From positions 1 through 17,403 of the forward strand of contig JAEWJX010000113.1 of NCBI GenBank assembly GCA_023386365.1: 17,403 nt of DNA, given 5' to 3'. The notes beneath the pieces are model-generated. The model worked only from the letters and a program-made list of their open reading frames with translations. It did no database searches and was not told where the DNA came from. This DNA is from Actinomycetes bacterium. Lineage in GTDB: Bacteria; Actinomycetota; Actinomycetes; Actinomycetales; Microbacteriaceae. Below, piece by piece: positions 8,301 to 16,249 of the stretch; the first letter of the stretch is position 1; each line of letters opens with the position of its first letter. The position numbers and the translations under genes are program-made.

Positions 8301-9780
8301 CTCGGTGAGCGATCCCGCCGGAAGTGCAGACGTGAGCGTGAGACCGGACTGCGTGACCACGGGCACCGCGCGGGAACCCTGGATCACGCCGGAGCCGACG
8401 ACCGCGGTCGCCGCGGATGCTTTCACCAGCGACTGGTATCCGGAGACACCCGCCACGACATTCACCGTCAACGTCTTTCCGAAGTCGGCGGAGACCAGCG
8501 TGTAGCTGGCGGTGGTGGCACCGGGGATCGCGACACCCGCGCGGTACCACTGGTAGCCGAGCACGGGGCTCACCGCGCCGGTGTCGATCGTGTACGACGG
8601 CACCGCCACCTGGAGGGTGCGGCCCACCTTGAGCACGCCACCGACGACCGGGGATCCGCTCGCGACGATCGAGTAGTTCTTGGCGGCGGAGGTGCGCACG
8701 ACGCTGGTGTAGTTCGACTTCGTGACCGTCACCCGCACCGAGATCGCCTTGGTGTAGTCAGCGGCGGTGAGCGTGTAGCTCGCGAGCGTGGCGCCCGTGA
8801 TCGCGACGCCGGCGCGCAGCCACTGGTAGGCGTACGCGACACCGGGCTCGGTGATGGCCCCCGTGGGGAGCGCGGCCGTCAGCTTGAGGGCCGTCGTGCC
8901 ACTCGTCGTGATGATCGGAGAGTCGAGGCCGCCCTGGATGTCGCCCTTGAGGATGGTGCCGGCGAGCGCCACGTTGATGGCGTGCTTGATCGTGCCGGGC
9001 GCGGCGGCCGTTGCGGTGACCGTGATCGCCTTGCCGTAGTCGAGGCTCGTGAGCGTGTACGAGATCGAGGTCGCCCCCGCGATCGCCACCCCGGCGCGGT
9101 ACCACTGGTAGGTCACCGTCGGGGCGACGGGCGTTCCGACGATGGGGAGGTTCTTCGTGTAGGTGAGGGTGCTGGCCGTGACCGTCTTGCCCACCTGCGG
9201 GGTGCCGCTGATGGTGAACACTCCGTCCGCGTACAGCGTGTAGTCAGCCGATGCGGAGGTCACCCATGCGCTGGTGAAGAAGCCGCTCTTGGAGGCGCGG
9301 GCGCGCACCGAGAGCTGCTTGCCGCGGTCGGCGGCGACCGGGTTGTAGGTGGCGGCCGTCGCACCGGTGATCGCAACGCCGTCGCGCAGCCACTGGTAGG
9401 CGAAGGTGACGCCGGGGGTCCAGTCGGCCGTCACCGCGCGGAACGGGTACGACGTGGGATCGACGGTCACCGTTCCCGTGATGAGGGAGCCGTTGAAAAC
9501 GGGGCCGTAGCCGAGGTATTCGACCGGCGGGTCGACGGCGGCCGCCGACCCGTTCGATCCGGTGCCGGTGACCCGCACCGAGAGGTAGCCGTTGAGGTCG
9601 GCCCCGGTGACCGTGTAGTTCTGCTTCGTCGCACCGGCGATCGCCACGCGGGCACCGCCCATGGAGCGGTACCACTGGAACGCGTAGCTGGTGGCGGTCC
9701 AGTCGGCTTCGAGCATCGCCGAGAGGCGGTCACCGACGTACATCTCGCCGTCGGAGTGCCAGTCGAGGTTGTTGACGGTG
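5322..9780 (-). repeat. Sixteen tandem protein repeats of about 93 residues (280 bp)
   Basis: Each unit contains a YQWYR- or YQWLR-like segment, then xGVAIxGATxxxYTL, then a D-xGKxIxVRVT segment and a KxGYxxxV stretch. The Trp-centred landmark falls at about 9671, 9391, 9101, 8821, 8543, 8271, 8001, 7721, 7428, 7131, 6851, 6575, 6299, 6023, 5747 and 5478, a spacing of 267-297 bp. From the third unit on, two types alternate: type A begins with a VGxTL segment, type B with an LPxGSITExx-like segment ahead of the Trp. The pattern resembles bacterial Ig-like surface-protein repeats; I cannot assign a named family with certainty. Confidence 0.9.
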
Positions 9781-11519
9781 ACGTAGCTCTGGCGTACCGC
9801 GCTGTCGTTCTTCTTCACCGAGACGGTGGCGGTGGCCCCGTCGATCGAGGTGACCGACACCGTCACAGCACCGATGGTGAGCGACTCGCCCGCGCGGAAG
9901 CCGACACGGTCGACACCGGCGATCGTCCGGCTGATCAGGTAGCTGTCATCGCCCGGGAAGCCCTTGAAGTAGTAGTAGAAGCCGGCACCGCTGTCGAGTT
10001 CCTGCTGCTCGAGGCGCATGATGCGCACCTCCGCCTGCGGCGAGACGCAGCTGTTCGCGTTGCAGCCGTATCCGGCGTACTGCGCGTCCTCGTCGGTGAG
10101 GTTGCGGTACTCGACGAAGTAGTTCACGCCGTTGGTGTCCTCGACGACCACCGACCGCAGACCCGAGTTCGAACTCACCGCGTTGAGCGTGTAGCTGGTG
10201 GTGCCCAGGGGGGCATTCACGTACGCCGAGGACGGCCAGATGCCGGCGCGGATCGCGTTCGGCGATGAGAGCGCACCACCGGAGCGGCCGTCGATGCCGA
10301 AGCCCATCACGTCGACGACGTCGCCGTACGGGCGCGGGGTGCACCCGGCAGTTCCGCCGAAACCGGGGTTCGGGGTCGCGGTGGCGCACTCGAGCCACGT
10401 GGCGTGCCCGAGCGACAGGTTGTGGCCCAGCTCGTGCGCGAGAGTCTGCTTCTCGATGGGCGCATCCGTGCCGATCGACCACAGCAGACCGCCGTCGTTC
10501 ACCGACGATCCGATGGTGCCGAGGCCGATGGAGCCACCCTCACAGGTGGTGGCTCCCGAGGGGAAGAACAGGGCGAGGTGCACGTTCGGCGCCGGCTGGT
10601 AGCCGAGCTGCGTCGACGCGATCTGCGCGGCCTGGGTCCAGAGCTGCTGCGAACCCGCGGGCGTGGCGCAGGAGTACGCGCTCTTGTAGAAGGTGGTGGT
10701 GCCGGCGAGCGCAAAGCGGATGAGGCCGCTCGACTGCTGGTCCCAGTAGCCATCGGCGTGCGTGACCGCGGTCTGCACCTTCGCGGGCGTCTGGTTGGCC
10801 GCAGCCGTCGAGCCGGCGATGTTGGTGGGCGTGACGAGCACCGCATAGACCTTGTGCACGGCGCTGACGGCCGGGGTCTGGTTGATGAGGCTGCTGGTGC
10901 CGCGGCCGGAGAGCTTCACCACACGTTCGGTCGCGACCAGCGGGACCTCGATGGACGCCGTCGCGAGCGCGGCGAACGCATCCGCCGCATCCGCCGGGAG
11001 GTCGAGTCCGGCGGGGACCGCCAGACGCAGCGTCAGGCCGCCGAAGGTGGCCTTGCCGAGGTCGAGCGCCGAGGTGTCGACACGCAGCTGACCGAGGCCG
11101 TCGACGGTGAACAGCTGCGAGCCCGCAGCCGCCGTCTCGTCGAGGCTGTGGTCGGCCACGCGCTCGATCCGGCCGGTGTACACGACCGAGGTCGCAGCCG
11201 GTGCCGCCTCAGGCTCCGCGGTCGGGGCGTCGGAGGTCTCCGGTTGTGCCGGCTCCTCCGTCGGCTCCGCGGTCGACTCCTCCGCGGGGGCCTCGCTCGG
11301 CTCATCGGCGGGTTCACCGGTGGGCTCGTCCGTCGGCGCGGCAGTGCCTTCATCGGTGGGGTCGGCCGTCGGCTCCTCGCTGGGGGCTTCCGTCACCTCC
11401 TGGGTGATCGCGGTCGGGTCCTCGGCCGCCATCGCGGGAGCCGAGACCGTCAGGCCCGCGAACGCGAGAGCTCCGGTGAGAAGGGATGCGAGGACGCGCG
11501 AAGTGGCGGTGCGGATCAC
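5322..11519 (-). CDS. Giant secreted metzincin-like metalloprotease with 16 Ig-like repeats
   Basis: Numbered from the GTG at 11519 the protein has about 2065 residues. Residues 1-31 are a signal peptide (MIRTATSRV, a hydrophobic core, cleavage after AMA). An ATG at 11564 would add 15 residues ahead of it and lacks a ribosome-binding site, so I prefer GTG although its own site (AGAGAG) is weak. Residues of about 33-110 form a Pro/Glu/Thr-rich linker. The next 450 residues hold HELGHNLSLGH at 362-372 and a Met-turn-like DVMGF around 405, as in metzincins such as the M11 gametolysin group; the usual glycine of HExxHxxGxxH is serine. From about 600 to the end there are 16 Ig-like repeats. No sortase motif or C-terminal membrane anchor is visible. 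Likely a secreted or wall-bound protease or adhesin; substrate unknown. Confidence 0.85.
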   Translation of the reverse strand: MIRTATSRVLASLLTGALAFAGLTVSAPAMAAEDPTAITQEVTEAPSEEPTADPTDEGTAAPTDEPTGEPADEPSEAPAEESTAEPTEEPAQPETSDAPTAEPEAAPAATSVVYTGRIERVADHSLDETAAAGSQLFTVDGLGQLRVDTSALDLGKATFGGLTLRLAVPAGLDLPADAADAFAALATASIEVPLVATERVVKLSGRGTSSLINQTPAVSAVHKVYAVLVTPTNIAGSTAAANQTPAKVQTAVTHADGYWDQQSSGLIRFALAGTTTFYKSAYSCATPAGSQQLWTQAAQIASTQLGYQPAPNVHLALFFPSGATTCEGGSIGLGTIGSSVNDGGLLWSIGTDAPIEKQTLAHELGHNLSLGHATWLECATATPNPGFGGTAGCTPRPYGDVVDVMGFGIDGRSGGALSSPNAIRAGIWPSSAYVNAPLGTTSYTLNAVSSNSGLRSVVVEDTNGVNYFVEYRNLTDEDAQYAGYGCNANSCVSPQAEVRIMRLEQQELDSGAGFYYYFKGFPGDDSYLISRTIAGVDRVGFRAGESLTIGAVTVSVTSIDGATATVSVKKNDSAVRQSYVTVNNLDWHSDGEMYVGDRLSAMLEADWTATSYAFQWYRSMGGARVAIAGATKQNYTVTGADLNGYLSVRVTGTGSNGSAAAVDPPVEYLGYGPVFNGSLITGTVTVDPTSYPFRAVTADWTPGVTFAYQWLRDGVAITGATAATYNPVAADRGKQLSVRARASKSGFFTSAWVTSASADYTLYADGVFTISGTPQVGKTVTASTLTYTKNLPIVGTPVAPTVTYQWYRAGVAIAGATSISYTLTSLDYGKAITVTATAAAPGTIKHAINVALAGTILKGDIQGGLDSPIITTSGTTALKLTAALPTGAITEPGVAYAYQWLRAGVAITGATLASYTLTAADYTKAISVRVTVTKSNYTSVVRTSAAKNYSIVASGSPVVGGVLKVGRTLQVAVPSYTIDTGAVSPVLGYQWYRAGVAIPGATTASYTLVSADFGKTLTVNVVAGVSGYQSLVKASAATAVVGSGVIQGSRAVPVVTQSGLTLTSALPAGSLTEAGATVKIQWYRAGVAVTGRTTATYPLTSADFGKVVQVRYTVSKTNYTAYTLASTSVNYSLTPAAAPTISGRSAFGETLHANTPAYTHLGGAVTPTFAYQWLRAGVAIPGAVSADYVLATADLTKAISVRVTPTYPGAVSAASTSKATAAIVRYQFAPIGDGVPEVALTPATMTLTVPDRGVTVPSGAVVAYQWFRGTAAIAGATTASYKLAAADVASAIKVRVTVSKADYLTVALVSVPDTYGLTAGTGLAISDGDDEVLRVGDTLTASFTPGTTDGDGAPATRTVAYQWYRAGVAVAGKTSTSYALTSTDLGKVISVRVTESLAGWLPVATTLPTAAIQAGVFTGTLTAPQVTNTVPTTPVGNTLPTLTAALPVDAIDGTGHTVTWQWYRGAVAVTGATTPTYKVTAADGASAVSVRATIKKAGFTTVTLSSTALSYALTASPAVPVLTGDVAVGQTLVVGPRTFTFQGMDITASFTPKYQWFRSGVAIPGNDFFAYTLTAADAGKAITVRVTAAPIGTIPNVATSTATSAVGSAAFPNNGLAVSLTQAGTTLTVADAGVSPVPSGTAVAYQWYRGSAAIAGATKPAYTLVAADAGQTIRVRVAFSKSGYTTLVKYSVTLSYTITGATPTITGTLAVGNTLAASVAGGFTLQGAPVTPAATSYQWYRAGVAITGATSANYTVTSADLAKALTVKIAASKPGFLSYSKLSAATTAIKAGTFTGTLAGPQIISVAPSKVTAELPAGSIAEPSATVAYQWYRGTTAIVGANKAAYTLVAADAGALLQVRATVSKAGYTSKVLSSVQRTNTIVAGSALVVSGTATVGQSLTVTPPTYTTAGGATIEPDVTYQWYRNGVAVPAATDDYFWVTAADFGKTVSVKVTAQFSGLLPLAQTWATPEPVSIATIAGSYAVPVITGLGTLTATLPVGSITEEDVTYGWAWYRAGVLIPGAVSSSYVVQGADVGALVTARVTVTKPGFAAVVLVSDPVTADLP
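11190..11426 (-). repeat. Pro/Glu/Thr-rich low-complexity linker within the giant gene
   Basis: This segment encodes about 80 residues made almost only of P, E, T, A, S and D, in degenerate units such as EEPTADPTDE and DEPTGEPADE. On the DNA it appears as imperfect repeats of GGCTCNTCGGTCGGC type. Such linkers usually act as extended, often glycosylated spacers that hold a catalytic domain away from the cell wall. It separates the signal peptide from the protease domain. Confidence 0.8.
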
Positions 11520-11609
11520 GGGTGGCTCTCTGTCGAACGGGTGGTGTGCGCTGAGAGTATCCATAACTGAGGCTGGCTCGCAGCCCCCGTTGGAGTGACT
11601 CCCGGCGGC

Positions 11610-12578
11610 TCACTCGAACAGGAGCGCCCGGAGCTCGCTCTCGACCGACGCGACCCGCTCCGGATCGATCGTGACACCCTCGCGGTAGAAGTCGAACAGG
11701 CGGGGGTCGATGTAGCTCGCCCGCGCCACCGCGGGCGTGTTCCCGAGCAGTTCGGCCGTCGTGCGCACGGCCGCGGCGATCGCCCTATCCTGCGCCGAGA
11801 CCGACCGCTTCGGCCCGGTGCGCGCCAACGCGACCGCGGCCGCAGCCGTTCCGTGGAGCGTGCGGAAATCCTTCGCCGTGAAGTCGCCACCGGTGCGTTC
11901 GCGGATGTCGGCGTTGATGTCGTCCGCGCTCACCACGCGCGGTCCCCCATCGTCATGCCACGCCAGCAGCCGAGCGCGCGGCCCGCGCCGTTTCAACACC
12001 GCGACCACAGCGGCCAGGTCGGGGTCGCGCACCTCCGACTCCCATTCCTGCCCGCTCTTGCCGGGGAACGAGAGCCGCACGATCTCCCGCGCCTCCACCG
12101 ACACGTGCCCGCCGAGCAGGGTCGAGAGTCCGTGCGAACCGTGCTCCAGCGCGTAACGCTCCGAACCGACCCGCAGGTGACCGGTGTCGAGCATCCGGAA
12201 CGCCGCGGCGAGCACGCGCTCCCGCGGGAGACCGTCGAGGCGGAGGTCGCGTGTGACGCGGCGCCGCGCCGCCGGCAGTGACTCGGCGAGCGCCAGCGCG
12301 CGGTCGAACTTCAGCTTGTCGCGCTGTTCGCGCCACGTCGGATGGTAGAGGTACTGCCGACGGCCGGCCGTGTCCGTGCCGGTCGCCTGGATGTGGCCGT
12401 TCGGGTAGGTGCTGATCCACACGTCGGTCCACGCCGGCGGGATGACGAGCTGCTCGATGCGCTCCCGCAGCGCGTCGTCGATCGCGTGTCCCTCCGCGTC
12501 CTGGTAGCGGAAGCCCCGCCCCGCGCGGATGCGGCGGATGCCGGGCTCCCCCGCGCGCGTCCGTCGAAGTCGCACCAT
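11610..12578 (-). CDS. DNA topoisomerase IB (poxvirus/bacterial type)
   Basis: The 322-residue product matches bacterial type IB topoisomerases over its length. The N-terminal domain includes IPPAWTDVWISTYPNGHIQA followed by TGTDTAGRRQYLYHP, the family hallmark. The five active-site positions can be placed: Arg136 in LRVGSERY, Lys174 in SFPGKSG, Arg239 in TAKDFRTLHGT, Asn280 in LLGNTP, and nucleophile Tyr289 in ASYIDPRLF. Vaccinia has His at the fourth position; Asn is known in bacterial enzymes such as that of Deinococcus. The enzyme relaxes supercoils through a 3'-phosphotyrosine intermediate. ATG at 12578 has no real ribosome-binding site, but a TACCTT -10 lies seven bases upstream, so the mRNA may be leaderless. 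The giant protease gene follows on the same strand. Confidence 0.93.
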   Translation of the reverse strand: MVRLRRTRAGEPGIRRIRAGRGFRYQDAEGHAIDDALRERIEQLVIPPAWTDVWISTYPNGHIQATGTDTAGRRQYLYHPTWREQRDKLKFDRALALAESLPAARRRVTRDLRLDGLPRERVLAAAFRMLDTGHLRVGSERYALEHGSHGLSTLLGGHVSVEAREIVRLSFPGKSGQEWESEVRDPDLAAVVAVLKRRGPRARLLAWHDDGGPRVVSADDINADIRERTGGDFTAKDFRTLHGTAAAAVALARTGPKRSVSAQDRAIAAAVRTTAELLGNTPAVARASYIDPRLFDFYREGVTIDPERVASVESELRALLFE

Positions 12579-12585
12579 TCCGCCG

Positions 12586-12614
12586 AAGGTACGCGCACGC
12601 GCGCGCGCGTGCTC
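12586..12614 (-). promoter_or_regulatory. Candidate topoisomerase IB promoter with alternating CG spacer
   Basis: On the minus strand TACCTT (12591-12586) fits the actinobacterial TANNNT -10 and lies seven bases before the ATG, the spacing expected for a leaderless transcript. Seventeen bases upstream, at 12614-12609, is GAGCAC, a poor -35. The spacer is an alternating purine-pyrimidine tract, and 12595-12612 is a perfect 18-bp palindrome (GCACGCGCGCGCGCGTGC). Alternating CG is the classic Z-DNA-forming sequence. The promoter call rests on position and -10 only. Confidence 0.4.
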
Positions 12615-12690
12615 CCCCCTTGCCTGCGCTCGGATGCGACGCTATGGGGCGCGGCGCCGCCCGCGCTGGCTCGACGCCGGGAACGACGAA

Positions 12691-12716
12691 GGGCCGGATC
12701 CTTTCGGATCCGACCC
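12691..12716 (-). terminator. Terminator hairpin after tuf
   Basis: On the minus strand GGGTCGGATCC pairs with GGATCCGGCCC (11 pairs, one T-G) around a GAAA tetraloop, beginning 20 bases after the tuf stop. It is followed by TTCGTCGTT, a weak T-rich tail. Position and stability make it the end of the str operon, ahead of the unrelated topoisomerase gene. Confidence 0.8.
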
Positions 12717-12736
12717 CTCGCGACGAGTAATCGAGA

Positions 12737-13930
<1,194 letters not shown>

Positions 13931-14047
13931 TTGGTGTCCTCCTCAGGACTCGGTTGCAGGCATCCGGATGGCTTTCCGGATGCTGTTGCGTTGGGTTGGA
14001 AATACTCTAGTTGTTTTGAGTTGTAGGTGAGCTCTGGCGCCTGAGCG
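13931..14047 (-). promoter_or_regulatory. fusA-tuf spacer: possible tuf promoter and hairpin
   Basis: An AT-rich patch at about 14000-14025 stands out from the GC-rich surroundings and contains TAGAGT at 14009-14004, a TANNNT -10. The hexamer 17 bp upstream (GCTCAC) is a poor -35. Downstream, GCATCCGGA (13983-13975) pairs perfectly with TCCGGATGC (13968-13960) around a six-base loop, in what would be the tuf leader. A strong ribosome-binding site follows. An internal tuf promoter would fit the known excess of EF-Tu over EF-G. Confidence 0.4.
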
Positions 14048-16162
14048 TCAGTCGCCCTTGCTCTTCTGGACGATCTCGTCGGCGACAGCCCGCGGGACCT
14101 CAGAGTAGGAGTCGAACGACATCGAGTAGACGGCGCGACCCGAGGTCTTCGAGCGCAGGTCACCGACGTAGCCGAACATCTCCGACAGCGGCACGAGGGC
14201 GCGGACGACCTTGACGCCGGTCGCATCCTCCATCGCCTGGATCTGACCGCGCCGCGAGTTCAGGTCGCCGATGACGTCGCCCATGTACTCCTCGGGCGTA
14301 CGGACCTCGACGGCCATGAGCGGCTCGAGCAGAACGGGGTTGGCGCGGCGCGCGGCCTCCTTGTAGGCCATCGAGCCAGCGATCTTGAACGCCATCTCCG
14401 AGGAGTCGACGTCGTGCGCGGCACCGTCGACGAGGGTCGCCTTGACGCCCACCGTCGGGAAGCCGGCGAGCACGCCGACCTGCATGGCGTCCTGGATACC
14501 GGCATCGACCGAACCGATGTACTCGCGCGGCACGCGACCACCGGTGACGGCGTTCACGAACTCGTACGAGGTGTCCGGGGTGACCTCGAGCGGCTCGAGC
14601 GTGATCTGCACCTTGGCGAACTGACCCGAACCACCGGTCTGCTTCTTGTGGGTGTAGTCGTACTTCTCGACCGTCTTGCGGATGGTCTCGCGGTACGCCA
14701 CCTGCGGCTTGCCGACGTTGGCCTCGACGTTGAACTCGCGCTTCATGCGGTCCACGAGGATGTCGAGGTGCAGCTCGCCCATGCCCTTGATGACCGTCTG
14801 ACCGGTCTCCTGGTTCTGCTCGGTGCGGAACGTCGGGTCTTCTTCGGCGAGCTTCTGGATCGCGGTGCCCAGCTTCTCCTGGTCGGCCTTGGTCTTCGGC
14901 TCGATCGCGACCTCGATGACGGGCTCCGGGAAGGTCATCGACTCGAGGACGATCGGGTGCGCCGCGTCGCTCAGGGTGTCACCGGTGGTGGTGTCCTTGA
15001 GGCCGATGACGGCGTAGATGTGACCAGCGGTGACCGAGGGCACCGGGATCTCCTTGTTGGCGTGCATCTGGAAGATCTTTCCGATGCGCTCCTTCTTGCC
15101 CTTGGTCGAGTTCACGACCGCGGCGCCCGAGTCGAGGTGACCCGAGTAGACGCGGATGTAGGTGAGGCGACCGAAGAACGGGTGCACGGCGATCTTCGAC
15201 ACGAGCGCGGCGAACGGCTCGCTGGAGTCGGCCTTGCGCTCGAGCACGACCTCGGCGTCCTTGACGTCGTGGCCCTGCACCGGCGGCACGTCGAGCGGGC
15301 TCGGCAGGAAGTCGATGACGGCGTCGAGCATGGGCTGCACGCCGCGGTTCTTGAACGCGGAACCGCAGAGGACGGGGTAGATCTCGCTCGCGATGGTGAG
15401 CTTGCGGATCGCGCCCTTGATCTCGGCGACCGTGAGCTCCTCGCCGCCGAAGAACTTCTCCAGCAGCGCGTCGTCGGTCTCGGCGACGGTCTCGAGGAGG
15501 GCCTGACGGTACTCCTCGGCCTTCTCCTTGAGGTCGGCCGGGATCTCCTGCACCTCGTACTTGGCGCCCATGGTCACGTCGCCCTTGGCGTCGCCGGGCC
15601 ACACGAGGGCGCGCATCTCGATCAGGTCGACGACGCCGACGAAGTCGGACTCGGAACCGATCGGGAGCTGGATCACCAGGGGCTTCGCGCCCAGGCGGCT
15701 GATGATGGTGTCGACGGTGAAGTAGAAGTCGGCGCCGAGCTTGTCCATCTTGTTGACGAAGCAGATGCGCGGGACGTTGTACTTGTCGGCCTGACGCCAC
15801 ACGGTCTCGGACTGGGGCTCGACGCCCTCCTTGCCGTCGAAGACGGCGACCGCGCCATCGAGGATGCGGAGCGAACGCTCCACCTCAACGGTGAAGTCGA
15901 CGTGACCGGGGGTGTCGATGATGTTGATCTGGTTCTTGTCCCAGAAGCAGGTGACGGCCGCAGACGTGATCGTGATGCCGCGCTCCTTCTCCTGCTCCAT
16001 CCAGTCGGTCGTCGAGGCACCGTCGTGGGTCTCGCCGATCTTGTGGTTCACGCCCGTGTAGAAGAGGATGCGCTCGGTCGTCGTCGTCTTGCCGGCATCG
16101 ATGTGCGCCATGATGCCGATGTTGCGGACCTTCGTGAGGTCGGTGAGCACGTCTTGTGCCAC
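14048..16162 (-). CDS. fusA: Translation elongation factor G
   Basis: The product has 704 residues from the GTG at 16162 (MAQDVLTDLTKVRNIGIMAH). AGAAGGAA about eight bases upstream fixes this start over the longer open frame. GTPase motifs are AHIDAGKT (19-26), DTPGHVDF (83-90, with the catalytic His87) and NKMD (137-140). Later landmarks include GMGELHLDILVDRMKREF in domain III and GGRVPREYIGSVDAGIQDAM in domain IV, whose tip enters the decoding centre. EF-G drives tRNA-mRNA translocation and, with RRF, ribosome recycling. It follows rpsG after 87 bp that contain a perfect 12-bp hairpin, and precedes tuf. Only one EF-G gene is in the window and it looks complete and ordinary. Confidence 0.99.
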   Translation of the reverse strand: MAQDVLTDLTKVRNIGIMAHIDAGKTTTTERILFYTGVNHKIGETHDGASTTDWMEQEKERGITITSAAVTCFWDKNQINIIDTPGHVDFTVEVERSLRILDGAVAVFDGKEGVEPQSETVWRQADKYNVPRICFVNKMDKLGADFYFTVDTIISRLGAKPLVIQLPIGSESDFVGVVDLIEMRALVWPGDAKGDVTMGAKYEVQEIPADLKEKAEEYRQALLETVAETDDALLEKFFGGEELTVAEIKGAIRKLTIASEIYPVLCGSAFKNRGVQPMLDAVIDFLPSPLDVPPVQGHDVKDAEVVLERKADSSEPFAALVSKIAVHPFFGRLTYIRVYSGHLDSGAAVVNSTKGKKERIGKIFQMHANKEIPVPSVTAGHIYAVIGLKDTTTGDTLSDAAHPIVLESMTFPEPVIEVAIEPKTKADQEKLGTAIQKLAEEDPTFRTEQNQETGQTVIKGMGELHLDILVDRMKREFNVEANVGKPQVAYRETIRKTVEKYDYTHKKQTGGSGQFAKVQITLEPLEVTPDTSYEFVNAVTGGRVPREYIGSVDAGIQDAMQVGVLAGFPTVGVKATLVDGAAHDVDSSEMAFKIAGSMAYKEAARRANPVLLEPLMAVEVRTPEEYMGDVIGDLNSRRGQIQAMEDATGVKVVRALVPLSEMFGYVGDLRSKTSGRAVYSMSFDSYSEVPRAVADEIVQKSKGD

Positions 16163-16200
16163 GGGGTGTTCCTTCTTTCGGGAAGTGAGTGGTTCGGTGG

Positions 16201-16238
16201 GCCCGGATGCTGCGGCCGGGAGGCTACAGCATCCGGGC
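16201..16238 (-). promoter_or_regulatory. Perfect 12-bp hairpin between rpsG and fusA
   Basis: GCCCGGATGCTG at 16201-16212 is an exact inverted repeat of CAGCATCCGGGC at 16227-16238, with a 14-base loop. It starts 11 bases after the rpsG stop and ends 38 bases before the fusA start. No T-run follows, and the operon must continue into fusA, so it is better read as an attenuator, partial terminator or mRNA-processing or stabilising element than as a full terminator. Confidence 0.6.
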
Positions 16239-16249
16239 AACCGGTGGGT

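Noticed and set aside
5322..9780. CRISPR-like array suggested by evenly spaced repeats
   Set aside because: Spacing is about 280 bp and the repeats are in frame within one coding sequence; they are protein repeats.
7152..10268. Open frame of 1038 codons on the plus strand across the repeat gene
   Set aside because: It is the mirror of the high-GC repeat gene; its translation is Arg/Gly/Asp-rich with no domain, and the minus-strand frame has signal peptide, protease motif and repeats.
12691..12716. Operator or transposon end suggested by the inverted repeat after tuf
   Set aside because: Position right after the operon's last stop and the GAAA tetraloop fit a terminator; no transposase or target duplication is nearby.
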